From: Streptomyces sp. NBC_00448
Lineage (GTDB): Bacteria; Actinomycetota; Actinomycetes; Streptomycetales; Streptomycetaceae
Length of the DNA: 64,000 nucleotides
Direction of reading: 5' to 3'
NCBI RefSeq assembly: GCF_036014115.1
Contig: NZ_CP107913.1
Location: forward strand, 3,537,001 to 3,601,000
Notes under the pieces: model-generated
The model's database searches: none
What the model was told of the DNA's origin: nothing
Seen by the model: the letters and a program-made list of their open reading frames with translations, nothing else
Shown here: one piece after another, positions 1 through 8,290 of the stretch
Numbering within the stretch: position 1 is the first letter of the stretch
Layout: each line of letters begins with the position of its first letter
Program-made: the position numbers and the translations under genes

Positions 1-200
1 AGCATCTTCAGTGCCTCGGAGCCGTCCAGGTCCGGCAGCCCCAGATCGAGGATCACCACGTCGAAGCCGACCTGCGCCACCTCGCGCAGCGCCTCCAGCG
101 CGGTGCCGACGCTGCGCACGGTGTGCCCGGCGTCGCCGAGGTGCCGGATGAGGGCGGACCGCACGAACTGGTCGTCTTCGACGACGAGGACTGTTGCCAT
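1..200 (-). CDS. Response regulator, receiver domain (N-terminal 66 codons only)
   Basis: The gene starts at an ATG on the minus strand at 200 and runs off the left edge, so only the N-terminal part is present. The visible peptide is a CheY-like receiver domain: acidic residues E8, D9 and D10, and the phospho-acceptor D52 inside the motif VVILDLGLPDLDG. These residues take the phosphate from a partner histidine kinase. The output domain lies outside the window; an OmpR-type winged helix is common but cannot be seen. Receiver-domain identity is firm; subfamily and target genes are unknown. Confidence 0.85.
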   Translation of the reverse strand, partial: MATVLVVEDDQFVRSALIRHLGDAGHTVRSVGTALEALREVAQVGFDVVILDLGLPDLDGSEALKM

Positions 201-265
201 GGAGCCGAACCTAGCGAATTCGCTCCGCGGGAAGAGCCGGGGTTGCTTGCCCGGGGGAGCCTGTC

Positions 266-340
266 TGCGCTCAAACGCCGCGCGGGCTGGCGGTGGTGGA
301 CGTGCGCGCGTCACTTTTGCGCTCAAACGCCGCGCGGGCT
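266..340. repeat. 23-bp direct repeat pair
   Basis: An identical 23-bp sequence beginning TGCGCTCAAACGCCGCGCGG occurs at 266-288 and again at 318-340, 52 bp apart start to start. It lies between the response regulator start and the stop of the next minus-strand gene. The motif resembles dispersed intergenic repeats common in Streptomyces; that resemblance is from memory, whereas the duplication itself is read directly. No function can be assigned. Confidence 0.7.
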
Positions 341-347
341 TGGTCGG

Positions 348-827
348 TCAGCCGTCCTTGTAGGTCTGGACTGTGGGGGGGTGGCCGTTCCAGGTGCAGA
401 GGAGGGTGGAGGCGGTGGAGGTGGAGGGGGAGGTGAAGGTGACGCGGAGCCAGCCGGGTTGGGTGGTCCAGAGTTGCATCTTCCAGTTGGGGTCGGGAGT
501 TGCGGAGACGAGGGAGGCGGAGGTGGGGCCGAGGTCGAGGACGACCTGGCCGCCGGCGACGGTGTAGCTGTGGACGTCGGCGGGGTCGCCGGTGGGGCGG
601 GGGGAGGCGGGGGGGCGTGAAGTGGTGGGGTGGGGTGGGGGTTTGGGGCGGTGGACGGCGCTGGAGATGCCGGGTGGGGGGCCGCTGCTCGCCGCGGGGA
701 TCGGGAGGGTGCGCGGGGGGTCGTAGGCGGTGCCGCGGAGCACCGAGCGCACGCCGAACCAGGACATGGCGACCGCCACCGCGGTAGCCACTGCCCAGAC
801 GCCGACGTGCAGTGCCCCTCTGCGCAC
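348..827 (-). CDS. Small membrane-anchored extracytoplasmic protein
   Basis: I do not recognise a named family. The 159-residue product starts at a GTG at 827. It has one hydrophobic segment at about residues 7-25 (AVATAVAVAMSWFG), suggesting an uncleaved anchor or signal peptide. A Pro/Ser-rich linker follows to about residue 95, then a globular C-terminal domain with Trp-rich strands (LWTTQPGW, CTWNGHPP). This layout suits a protein tethered to the membrane and exposed outside. An internal start cannot be excluded. The downstream neighbour on the same strand is the response regulator, 147 bp away, so co-transcription is possible but unproven. Confidence 0.6.
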   Translation of the reverse strand: MRRGALHVGVWAVATAVAVAMSWFGVRSVLRGTAYDPPRTLPIPAASSGPPPGISSAVHRPKPPPHPTTSRPPASPRPTGDPADVHSYTVAGGQVVLDLGPTSASLVSATPDPNWKMQLWTTQPGWLRVTFTSPSTSTASTLLCTWNGHPPTVQTYKDG

Positions 828-874
828 GCCCCCATCCTGCCCTGGACGGGCCGGCCGGGATGCTCCGATGGATG

Positions 875-1729
875 TCAGTCGAAGACGTGGGCGGGGGGCG
901 GCGGGGAGGCGGTGGCCGTGGTGTCGGTGACGACGGGGGCGCCGGCGGTGAAGTCGGCGAGGGCGCGGCCGTGTTCGACGCGGCCGGGGTGGGGGTCGGT
1001 GGCGACGCGACGGGTGAGTTCGGCGACGGGCAGGGGGCGGTCGGCGGCGAGGAGGATCGCGTTGCCGAAGCGCTTGCCGCGCAGCACCGCCGGGTCGGCG
1101 GCGAGCGCGGTCTCGGCGAACGCCGCCTGTGCGGTGGCTACTTGGCCGCGCAGGAAGGCGAGCGCGCCGCCGTCGGTGAGGTTGGCGGCATAGAGGCCCT
1201 GGGGGTCGAGGGCGCGGCGGACGTCGGCGAGGAACTCGGCGCTGGTGAGGTGCGCGGGGGTGCGGGCGGCCGCGAAGACGTCGGCGATCAGCAGGTCGGC
1301 CCAGCCGTCGGGGACCTTCGCCAGGCCCTCCCGCGCGTCGCCGCCGCGTACCTTGATCCGCCAGGTGCGGTCCCACGGGAGTTCGGCCCGGACCAGCTCG
1401 GTGAGCGCGGTGTCGAGCTCGACGACCTGCTGGGTCGACCGCGGCCGGGTGTGCGCGGTATAGCGGGCGAGGGTGAGCGCGCCGCCGCCGAGGTGCACCA
1501 CCCGCAGCGGGCGGCCGGGGGGCGCGGCGAGGTCGATGACATGGCCGAGCCTGCGCTGGTAGGCGAAGTCGAGGTGGGCCGGGTCGGCGAGGTCCACATG
1601 GGACTGCGGGGCGCCGCCCACCAGCAGGGTCCACGCCTGCGGCCGCTCGCGGTCCGGGCGCAGCTCGGCGAGGCCCCCGCCCACGGGTGTGGTGCGGGGC
1701 TCCTCGGTGCCGCGCCGATGACGTGCCAT
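875..1729 (-). CDS. Spermidine synthase-fold (SAM-dependent methyltransferase-like) protein
   Basis: The 284-residue protein has the Rossmann nucleotide-binding pattern of the spermine/spermidine synthase family: a glycine-rich loop VVHLGGGALTLARY, then an acidic strand end VVELD, then DLLIADVF. Family members bind S-adenosylmethionine or its decarboxylated form. Many actinobacterial members are stand-alone proteins of unknown substrate, so aminopropyl transfer should not be assumed. I chose the ATG at 1729 because the reading frame upstream has no conserved look; an upstream start at 1789 is open. The small membrane protein ends the same transcription unit 47 bp downstream. Confidence 0.7.
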   Translation of the reverse strand: MARHRRGTEEPRTTPVGGGLAELRPDRERPQAWTLLVGGAPQSHVDLADPAHLDFAYQRRLGHVIDLAAPPGRPLRVVHLGGGALTLARYTAHTRPRSTQQVVELDTALTELVRAELPWDRTWRIKVRGGDAREGLAKVPDGWADLLIADVFAAARTPAHLTSAEFLADVRRALDPQGLYAANLTDGGALAFLRGQVATAQAAFAETALAADPAVLRGKRFGNAILLAADRPLPVAELTRRVATDPHPGRVEHGRALADFTAGAPVVTDTTATASPPPPAHVFD

Positions 1730-1844
1730 GGTCCGATTATCGACGACGACACTGCCGTCGCCTTTCGCGGTCCACCCGGCCACGGACACGGCGCCGTATC
1801 CCGCGCTCAGGACGCGGCCGACCTCACGTCGGCGTCACGCCACC

Positions 1845-2261
1845 TCACGACGCCGACGTCGGCGGCTGGTGGTGCTGCGGCTGGTGCTGCGCCTGCTGTG
1901 CGAACCCGTCGACCAGCTCGATGGTCCGTGCGGCCACGCCCAGCGCCTCCCGCAGCACCGCCGGGTCCGTCACCGCCCGGTCGGTGTGCGGCGGGACCAC
2001 CCAGCCGCTGCCGCAGGGGGTCAGGTCGCCGCCCGTACGGTGACACTGGCTGCCGGGCAGGTCCCAGCGGTCCGCGGTGCCCAGCGGGACCAGGAACGCC
2101 AGGCTGTCCCCGACGCGGTCATGGAACACCGGCCCCACGCCCGTGCTCAACCGGAGCAGGTCCACGGCCTCCAGACCCTGCCTGGACGGCACGGTCACCA
2201 CCTCCCGCGCCGGGGGCACGCTCGGTTCGGGGCTGTGGCCCGAAGCACTGCTCTTCTCCAC
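1845..2261 (-). CDS. Conserved small protein resembling the C-terminal half of Streptomyces primase/polymerase-like proteins
   Basis: The 138-residue product starts at a GTG at 2261 with a good ribosome binding site, GGAGGGAGG, a few bases upstream. The longer frame upstream lacks such a site. The central part (GPVFHDRVGDSLAFLVPLG, then WDLPG, then WVVPPHTD) follows the same order of motifs as the protein at 10507-11112, which I link to the bifunctional primase/polymerase-like family. No catalytic residues of a primase are visible, so an enzymatic role is doubtful. The C-terminus is rich in Gln, His and Pro. Function unknown. Confidence 0.5.
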   Translation of the reverse strand: MEKSSASGHSPEPSVPPAREVVTVPSRQGLEAVDLLRLSTGVGPVFHDRVGDSLAFLVPLGTADRWDLPGSQCHRTGGDLTPCGSGWVVPPHTDRAVTDPAVLREALGVAARTIELVDGFAQQAQHQPQHHQPPTSAS

Positions 2262-2487
2262 GGCAACCTCCCTCCAAGGGGAAACCGACGTGATCGGCTC
2301 CCACTTGGTACAACGGCATCCGTGGTACCGGGGGGCCGTCGCCAGGGGTGGCGTTGCCTGGCGAATCCCCACGCCGCCCCCCTGTTCGGGGGTGCCGGGG
2401 GCCTGCGGGCGAGGGCCACCGGGGAGCTGCCGAGGCCGCGGGGAACGCCACCGCCGCGGTCACCGGGAGGCCGCCGCTGCCCGCGGG

Positions 2488-3087
2488 CTACTCGAGGTGC
2501 GCCGAATCGTTCCAGCGCTCGATCGCCGGCGCGCCGTAGGCCCAGCCGAGGACCGACAGCGAGGCCGGGTCGAGGCGCAGCGCGGCCGCGAAGGCCGGGT
2601 CGAAGCCGAGCCACCGCGCGCCCAGGACGCGCAGGAAGTGGCCGTGCGCGAAGACCAGCACGTCACGCGGCGCGGACCGGGCCCACCCGATCACCTCGTC
2701 CGCGCGTTCGGCGACCGCGGCCAGGCTCTCCCCGCCGGGCACCCCGTCCCGCCAGATGTGGAAGCCGGGCCGCAGCTCCTGGAGCTGCGCGGGCGTCAGC
2801 CCTTCGTACTGCCCGTAGTCCCATTCGAGCAGGGCGTCCCACTCCTTGGCCCGGCCGAACCCGGCCAGGTCGGCGGTGCCGGCGGCGCGCAGCAACGGCG
2901 AGGTGCGCACCTCGGCGCCGGGCAGGCCGTTCCAGGGGGCGCGGGCGAGGCGTTCACCGAGCAGCAGCGCGGTACGCCGGCCCTCCTCGGTGAGCGGGAT
3001 GTCGGTGCGGCCGGTGTGCCGCCCGGTGCGGGACCACTCCGTCTGCCCGTGCCGGACCAGGAGAATACGCGGCGCCACCACTGCCAT
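2488..3087 (-). CDS. Histidine phosphatase family protein
   Basis: This 199-residue cytoplasmic protein is a member of the phosphoglycerate mutase-like histidine phosphatase superfamily. The signature RHGQTEW at residues 12-18 supplies the phospho-accepting His13. A second catalytic histidine lies in FAHGHFLRV near residue 148, and an acidic residue near 88 ([10 protein letters not shown]) fits the general acid/base position. Length and motif spacing match small acid phosphatases of the family; the substrate cannot be told from sequence. It starts at ATG 3087. Its neighbour upstream, the TetR gene, ends 55 bp away on the same strand. Confidence 0.85.
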   Translation of the reverse strand: MAVVAPRILLVRHGQTEWSRTGRHTGRTDIPLTEEGRRTALLLGERLARAPWNGLPGAEVRTSPLLRAAGTADLAGFGRAKEWDALLEWDYGQYEGLTPAQLQELRPGFHIWRDGVPGGESLAAVAERADEVIGWARSAPRDVLVFAHGHFLRVLGARWLGFDPAFAAALRLDPASLSVLGWAYGAPAIERWNDSAHLE

Positions 3088-3142
3088 ACCGAAGGACCTT
3101 TCGCGGACCGGGCCGAAACGCCTCCATCATCGCCCACCGCCG

Positions 3143-3832
3143 TCAGACCTCGGCGAGCAGCCCTCGCAGCAGCTGGTCGAGCCCCCATTCGTACTGCGCC
3201 CCGGCGTCCTCCTGCGCGCACAGCAGCTCGGGGACCAGCGAGGCCAGCGCGGGGTAGCGCTCGGCCGGGAGGGCGTCCAGCTTGGCCCGGACCCGCTCGC
3301 GGGCGCCCTCCTCGCACAGCACCCGGGCGCGCCGGGTGCTCCACAGCGCGGAGCCCACGGTGTACTGCATCAGCGCCACATGCGCGCGCACCGCGGCCTG
3401 CGGCGACAGCCCCGACCCGCGCAGCAGCGCGAGCATCCGGTCGATCACGGCGATCGCGTCGTCGCCCCGGGTGGAGCGGGTGGTGAGGAGCTGGAGCGCC
3501 GAGGGGTGCTCGGTGAAGAGCCGGTAGACGCCGAGGCAGACCTCGCGCAGCTCGCGGTCCGGGTGGGCGCCGCAGGCGCTCGGCAGCTCCACGGTGTCCA
3601 GCAGGCGCTGGGCGACGGCGTCACTGATCTCGTCCTTGCCGCGGAAGTGCGAGTAGACGGCCATCGTGGCGACGCCCAACTGCTCGGCGAGCGCGCGCAT
3701 GGTGAAAGCCTCGGCGCCGTCCCGATCGAGCAGAGCGATGGCGGCATCAAGGATACGATCCGGGTTGAGCGTGTTACGGGGTGCGCGGCGCCGTGGGGAG
3801 CGGAGCGGCTGGGCCGACGGGGATACCGACAT
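3143..3832 (-). CDS. TetR/AcrR family transcriptional regulator
   Basis: A 229-residue regulator. The N-terminal helix-turn-helix is clear: DRILDAAIALLDRDGAEAF, then MRALAEQLGV and MAVYSHFRGKDE at about residues 25-70. The remaining all-helical region is the ligand-binding and dimer domain. I chose ATG 3832 because the frame above it is arginine-rich and unlike the family. It is divergent from the PAP2-type gene at 4070 with 237 bp between, so it may repress itself and that neighbour. A palindrome at 3988-4005 is a candidate operator. The effector is unknown. Confidence 0.85.
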   Translation of the reverse strand: MSVSPSAQPLRSPRRRAPRNTLNPDRILDAAIALLDRDGAEAFTMRALAEQLGVATMAVYSHFRGKDEISDAVAQRLLDTVELPSACGAHPDRELREVCLGVYRLFTEHPSALQLLTTRSTRGDDAIAVIDRMLALLRGSGLSPQAAVRAHVALMQYTVGSALWSTRRARVLCEEGARERVRAKLDALPAERYPALASLVPELLCAQEDAGAQYEWGLDQLLRGLLAEV

Positions 3833-3987
3833 CGGAATCTCTGTTCTCGTCCTTCGTACCTCGCGGCAGGCAACCCGGGAGCGGAACCGGGGCGTCCTTC
3901 GCGGTGTCCTTACCCTGCACAACCGGGCTGAACACCGTACGAACTCGGGGTATCTGCGAAACTTCGGGGGCGATGTGCGCCGCACGT

Positions 3988-4005
3988 AACGTACGGCGTA
4001 CGGTT
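3988..4005. promoter_or_regulatory. Candidate TetR operator palindrome
   Basis: The 18-bp sequence AACGTACGGCGTACGGTT has a perfect core GTACG-G-CGTAC and near-symmetric flanks. It sits in the divergent space between the TetR gene (start 3832) and the PAP2-type gene (start 4070), where TetR operators usually lie. Assignment rests on position and symmetry only. Confidence 0.35.
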
Positions 4006-4069
4006 GAGCCTACGCCACCGACCAGACCGCCGGACCCGCGGCCAACGGAGAACCTGGAGAGACGTCCGG

Positions 4070-5146
4070 ATGACGATCACCGCCACTGCGCCGCGCGCCG
4101 CTGCCTACCGCGGCAGGCTGCGCTGGTGGACCGAACTTCCGCTCATCGCCGTGGTCTACGCGCTCTACTCCGGAGCGCGGCTGCTGGTGCGGGGCGACGT
4201 GAGCAGCGCCGTGCAGCACGGCGCCGACATCCTGCACTTCGAGCAGATCGTGCACATCGACCCGGAGCGCTGGTTCAACCGGCTCTTCACCGACCACGCC
4301 TTCCTCGGCGTGCCGGCCGACTTCGCGTACGCGTCGCTGCACTACATCGTCACGCCGACGGTCCTGGTCTGGCTGTGGCGCCGCCGCCCCACCCACTACC
4401 GGGTGGCCCGCACCTGGCTGATGCTGTCCACCCTGATCGGGCTGATCGGCTTCACCCTGATGCCCACCGCGCCGCCCCGGCTGCTCACCGGCCACCACGG
4501 CTTCATCGACACCATGGCGCAGTACGGCTCCTACGGCTGGTGGGGCGGCGAGGCGAGCGCGCCGCGGGGCATGGGCGACCTCACCAACCAGTACGCGGCG
4601 ATGCCGAGCCTGCACGTCGGCTGGTCGCTGTGGTGCGGGATCATGCTCTTCCGCTACGGGCGGCACTGGACGGTGCGCACCCTCGGCGTGATCTACCCGC
4701 TGATGACCGCGTTCGTGGTGATGGGCACCGCCAACCACTACCTGCTGGACGCCGCCGCGGGCGTGCTGGTGATGGGCATCGGCTTCCTGCTGGCCAAGCC
4801 GGGGCTGCGGATGGTGGACGCGCTGTACGCGCGGTACGGCTTCGGGCGGCCGGCCGCGGCCCGGGGCGAGGACGCCGCCGATGCGTGTGCGGATGCGGCT
4901 CCGGGCGCTGTCGCGGGTACGGCGGCTGCCGTGGCCGCGCCGGCCGGGTCGACCGCTTCCGCCGGCGCCCCGTCCGATACGACGGGTATCACGGGAGCGG
5001 CATCCGCCGACCCCTCGGGCGGCGAACCGGCGGCGGAGAGCGCGGACCCCGCTGCCGCGCCGTCCGTGCCACGCCCGGCCCCGGCTCCCGACGACCGCAG
5101 CGGCACCGCGCCCCTGCCCGACGGCGAACCGGCCGCGCGCAACTGA
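4070..5146 (+). CDS. PAP2-superfamily membrane phosphatase
   Basis: A 358-residue integral membrane protein with several hydrophobic segments between about residues 24 and 250. The PAP2 catalytic motifs are visible: PSLH at residues 179-182 and NHYLLD near 222-227, which provide two histidines and an aspartate for phosphoester hydrolysis or transfer. The spacing resembles inositol phosphorylceramide synthase-like PAP2 proteins, so it may act on a lipid phosphate, but the substrate is unknown. After residue 255 there is a low-complexity Ala/Ser/Pro tail of about 100 residues, probably disordered. Start ATG 4070 follows CTGGAGAG. A TetR gene is divergent. Confidence 0.8.
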   Translation: MTITATAPRAAAYRGRLRWWTELPLIAVVYALYSGARLLVRGDVSSAVQHGADILHFEQIVHIDPERWFNRLFTDHAFLGVPADFAYASLHYIVTPTVLVWLWRRRPTHYRVARTWLMLSTLIGLIGFTLMPTAPPRLLTGHHGFIDTMAQYGSYGWWGGEASAPRGMGDLTNQYAAMPSLHVGWSLWCGIMLFRYGRHWTVRTLGVIYPLMTAFVVMGTANHYLLDAAAGVLVMGIGFLLAKPGLRMVDALYARYGFGRPAAARGEDAADACADAAPGAVAGTAAAVAAPAGSTASAGAPSDTTGITGAASADPSGGEPAAESADPAAAPSVPRPAPAPDDRSGTAPLPDGEPAARN

Positions 5147-5177
5147 CCCGCCCGGAGGGTGCGTTCCGGGTCGCTTG

Positions 5178-5381
5178 GGCCGTGTTTTGGAAGTAGCGCC
5201 GTTCGCCCGAAGGGCGGGGCCCGTGGCGTCTGGTGCTCCCCCACAGCCTTCGGCGTGGGGGTGCCCCCAGATCGCAAGGCGGAGGGTTGCCCTCGTAGTG
5301 GGCCTACTCGGACAAGCCCTACAACGCAGCGAGCGCGCGTACCAGGCGCCACGGGGCAGGCGGGACTTCCACAACACGGCC
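5178..5381. repeat. Nested palindromic intergenic element
   Basis: The ends form an inverted repeat: GGCCGTGTTTTGGAAGT at 5178-5194 pairs with ACTTCCACAACACGGCC at 5365-5381 (16 of 17). Inside lies a second pair, CCCGTGGCGTCTGGTGC at 5220-5236 with GTACCAGGCGCCACGGG at 5339-5355 (15 of 17). Smaller hairpins sit in the middle, around 5238-5266 and 5285-5318. The whole stretch could fold into one long branched RNA or DNA structure. It has no transposase and resembles a non-autonomous dispersed repeat. It ends 40 bp before the nuclease gene at 5421, so it could influence that operon. Confidence 0.6.
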
Positions 5382-5420
5382 TGGGCCCGGTTGTCACTGC
5401 CGGATGCCACACTCTCCCGG

Positions 5421-6665
5421 GTGAGCACTACGCACTCCCTGCGGGAGCGGCTGGCCGTCCTGCGCGGCCCCACCACCGCATCCCGTCCGATGGACGCGCG
5501 GGCGCTGGCCGCGCTCGCCGCCAACCCCGGCTGCAAGCGCCGCGCGGTGATGGACGCCGCCGGGGTGGACAAGGGCGCGGTCGCCGAAGCGCTCGGCTCC
5601 CCCGCCCGGTTCGGCCAGTCCCGGTTCGCCTTCTCCCGCGGCCACGCCTTCGAGGCGCGGGTCAAGGCCGACGGCTGCGCCGAACTGCTGCGGCTGCTCG
5701 GCTCCGAGGGCAAGGCGGCGCTGCCCGACCTGTCGGCGCCGGGGCCCGAGGGGCGGGTGGCCAGGACCCGGATGGCGCTGGCCGATGCCGTACCGGGCGA
5801 ATGGACCCTGCTCGACCACCCGCTGCTCGCCCTGGACGTCGCGGGCTCCACGGTCCACCTCGAACCCGACGCGGTGGTGATCGCGCCCGACGGCACCTGG
5901 ACCGTGGTCGAGATCAAGTCCTTCCCGATCCTGGACGGCGGCGCCGACGCGATGAAGGTCGGCGCGGCGGCCCGGCAGTCGGCGGTCTACGTACTCGCGT
6001 TGGACGCCGTCGACCCCGGCCGGACCCGCGCCGACATCCTGCTGGTCTGCCCCAAGGACTTCTCCAACCTGCCCACCGCCGACCGGGTCGACATCCGCAA
6101 GCAGCTCGCCGTCACCCGCCGCCAGCTCACCCGGCTCACCCGGATCTCGGACATCACCGACCTGCTGCCGGAGGGCACCACCTTCGACCTGTCGTACACG
6201 CCCGACGGCCGCACCCCGACCCGGCCGCGGGCCGAGCTGGCCGCCGCCGTGGACACCGTCCCCGCCGCGTACGCCCCCGAGTGCCTGTCCACCTGCGAGC
6301 TGGCCTTCCACTGCCGGGACCGGTCGCGCGCGGCGGGCAGGGTCGAGGCCCTGGGCCGTTCGCTGCGCGGCGAACTCGGCGACCTCACCACCGTCGAGGC
6401 GGTGCTCGCCGCCGCGCACGGCCGCGCGGGCGACCCGCGGGACCCGGCGGTCGCCGCCCTGCGCCGGGCCGCCGCGCTGCGCGGGGAGGCGATGTCCGCC
6501 GCGGCGGAGGCCGCGCCCGGCCCGGCCGGCGACGACGCCACCGCCCGCACCGCCGCTCAGGTCCCGGCCCAGGCTCCGGCCCAACCGCCCGCGCCACGCG
6601 CGCCGACCGCCGCCGCCGAGCAGCCTGGCGCCGGCACCGTACGTACGCCGGGAGGCCCGGCGTGA
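5421..6665 (+). CDS. Cas4/RecB-like iron-sulfur nuclease (PD-(D/E)XK)
   Basis: The 414-residue protein carries every landmark of the RecB/Cas4/Dna2 nuclease class. GHAFEAR (about 74-80) is motif I, D150 lies in LEPDAVV, E164 and K166 lie in VVEIKS, and the helix motif QSAVY (186-190) fits QxxxY. One cysteine near the N-terminus (C38) and three late ones (C288, C292, C298, pattern C-x3-C-x5-C) match the 4Fe-4S arrangement of Cas4, AddB and Dna2. Such nucleases cut DNA ends with a divalent metal. The last 90 residues are Ala/Pro-rich and probably disordered. GTG 5421 is the best start. Its stop overlaps the next start by GTGA, so translation is coupled. Confidence 0.75.
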   Translation: MSTTHSLRERLAVLRGPTTASRPMDARALAALAANPGCKRRAVMDAAGVDKGAVAEALGSPARFGQSRFAFSRGHAFEARVKADGCAELLRLLGSEGKAALPDLSAPGPEGRVARTRMALADAVPGEWTLLDHPLLALDVAGSTVHLEPDAVVIAPDGTWTVVEIKSFPILDGGADAMKVGAAARQSAVYVLALDAVDPGRTRADILLVCPKDFSNLPTADRVDIRKQLAVTRRQLTRLTRISDITDLLPEGTTFDLSYTPDGRTPTRPRAELAAAVDTVPAAYAPECLSTCELAFHCRDRSRAAGRVEALGRSLRGELGDLTTVEAVLAAAHGRAGDPRDPAVAALRRAAALRGEAMSAAAEAAPGPAGDDATARTAAQVPAQAPAQPPAPRAPTAAAEQPGAGTVRTPGGPA

Positions 6666-8290
6666 GCGTGCTGCACACCCTCGCCCGCGCCGAGGCGGTC
6701 TCCGCCCGGCGGGCCGTCCCGGCGGCGACCGTACGCCACTGCCACCTCTCCGGCCGGCCGCTGGTGCTGGTGCCGCTGACCACCGCGGGCGAGGCGGGCG
6801 CGCCGCTGGGCGCGATGATCGGCACCGACCGGGACGCGCCCGCCCTGCTGGTGGTGCCGCAACCGCTCGACCGCGAGCTGCGGTTCGGCTTCTTCGCCGG
6901 GCTCGCCGGTGAGCTGCTCCGCGCGCTGGCCTCCTACTGCGACGAGGTGGAGGTCGAGCCGGCCACCCGCAACCGCGAGGAGACCGAGCTGTGCGCGGAC
7001 GCCCTCCAGGTCGTCGTGCCCAACGGCGCCGCCCTGGAATACGTCCGGCTGGTCGGCCGCTCCACCCGCTTCCTGCGCACCGTCGAGGACCCGGACGCCC
7101 CGCACCCGGTACCGGTCCCCGTACCGCTGCTGGGCCGCTGGCTCACCCACTACGCCGAGCGTGCCCGCACCCCCGGCAGCGGCCTGCTGCTCGCCATGAC
7201 CGACCTGCTCACCCGGCACTGGGCCACCGGCCAGAGCGCCATGGAGGACCAGCACCTGGGTGCCCTGCTCGGCTGGATCGACCCGCCTCCCGGCCTCGAC
7301 GGGCCCACCGCCGCGGCCCGCGCCCAGACCGGCCGCGCCCCCGACGGCCTGCTGCTCAGCCCCCCGGCCGGCCCGGCCACCGACCCGGTCTTCGACAACC
7401 GCGTCCTCGCCCCCGCCCAGGCCCGCTACGACAAGGCCCGCACCGCGCCCGAGCGAGCCGCCGCCGAGGCGGGGATACGGGATCTGGTCGCCTCCCAGCT
7501 CCGCCCCACCTGGGACGACATGTGGCGCGGCCTCGACCTGCTGCGGGCCCTGCCCGAGGGCGCGCACGTCGAGGAGCGGTGGAAGCGGGACCGCTGGTCG
7601 TTCACCGGGCACCGCGACCGGGTCGGCGCGGGCGAGCCGCCGCAGCCGAAGCGGGACGACGCGATCGCCGCGGCCCAGAAGCTCGCCGGGCGGGAGACCG
7701 CGCAGGCCCGGCTCGCCGCCCAGGAAGCGCTGGACGACCCCCTCGCCATGGCGGCGCGACGGCTGTCCGGCGAGGCGTTCACCGGCACGGTCGTCGAGGT
7801 CGAGATGACCTGGTCCGAGGGCCGCCGCCCCATGCCCCGGCCCCTCCTCACGATCGCCACCGACGACCTGCCGCAGGCCGAGCCGGGCGCGAAGGCGTAC
7901 CGCGCGCTTCCGGACGCGAAGTCGGCGCAGGGGGCGGAACTGCTGGAGGTGCGTACGGCGCTGGAGGTGCGTACGGCGGGGGACCCGGACACCGACGGCA
8001 CCGACGACCTCCGTGCCACCGCCGGCACCCCCGACGGCGCTGCCGCGGACAGCCCCGCGTGGAGCGTGCGGGTGAAGCTGACCGGCGGCATGGGCAGTGG
8101 CCGCACCCCGCGGGAGGGCTCGGTGCCGGCCCCTGGCGACACGGTCACCTTCACGCTGTTCGAGCACGACCCGAGAAGCGGCCCGGCCCTCCCCGACGCG
8201 GAGCAGACCCCGTGGACGCACGGCGGCCCGCCCGGCTCGGAGCCCGCCCCGACCGCCCCCGACCCCGTGACCGCGGAGGACTACCTGTGA
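6662..8290 (+). CDS. Middle protein of the nuclease-helicase operon, unrecognised
   Basis: I do not recognise this 542-residue protein. It starts at GTG 6662 inside the stop of the nuclease gene and overlaps the helicase start at 8287, so the three genes are translationally coupled. The N-terminal 200 residues are a mixed alpha/beta region with no known motif. Residues about 270-370 are charged and helical (LRPTWDDMWRGLDLLRALP). From about 370 to 500 there are strand-rich segments such as TGTVVEVEMTW and VRVKLTGGMGSG ending in a GDTVTFTLFEHD strand. This could be the beta-barrel domain that precedes the motor in Dna2/Upf1-type helicases; that is inference. No nuclease or ATPase motif is present. 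Confidence 0.6.
   Translation: MSVLHTLARAEAVSARRAVPAATVRHCHLSGRPLVLVPLTTAGEAGAPLGAMIGTDRDAPALLVVPQPLDRELRFGFFAGLAGELLRALASYCDEVEVEPATRNREETELCADALQVVVPNGAALEYVRLVGRSTRFLRTVEDPDAPHPVPVPVPLLGRWLTHYAERARTPGSGLLLAMTDLLTRHWATGQSAMEDQHLGALLGWIDPPPGLDGPTAAARAQTGRAPDGLLLSPPAGPATDPVFDNRVLAPAQARYDKARTAPERAAAEAGIRDLVASQLRPTWDDMWRGLDLLRALPEGAHVEERWKRDRWSFTGHRDRVGAGEPPQPKRDDAIAAAQKLAGRETAQARLAAQEALDDPLAMAARRLSGEAFTGTVVEVEMTWSEGRRPMPRPLLTIATDDLPQAEPGAKAYRALPDAKSAQGAELLEVRTALEVRTAGDPDTDGTDDLRATAGTPDGAAADSPAWSVRVKLTGGMGSGRTPREGSVPAPGDTVTFTLFEHDPRSGPALPDAEQTPWTHGGPPGSEPAPTAPDPVTAEDYL

Noticed and set aside
812..2293. A long open frame on the plus strand across the spermidine synthase-like gene
   Set aside because: It is rich in Gly, Ala and Arg and mirrors the minus-strand gene, as expected for antisense frames in high-GC DNA; it has no recognisable domain.
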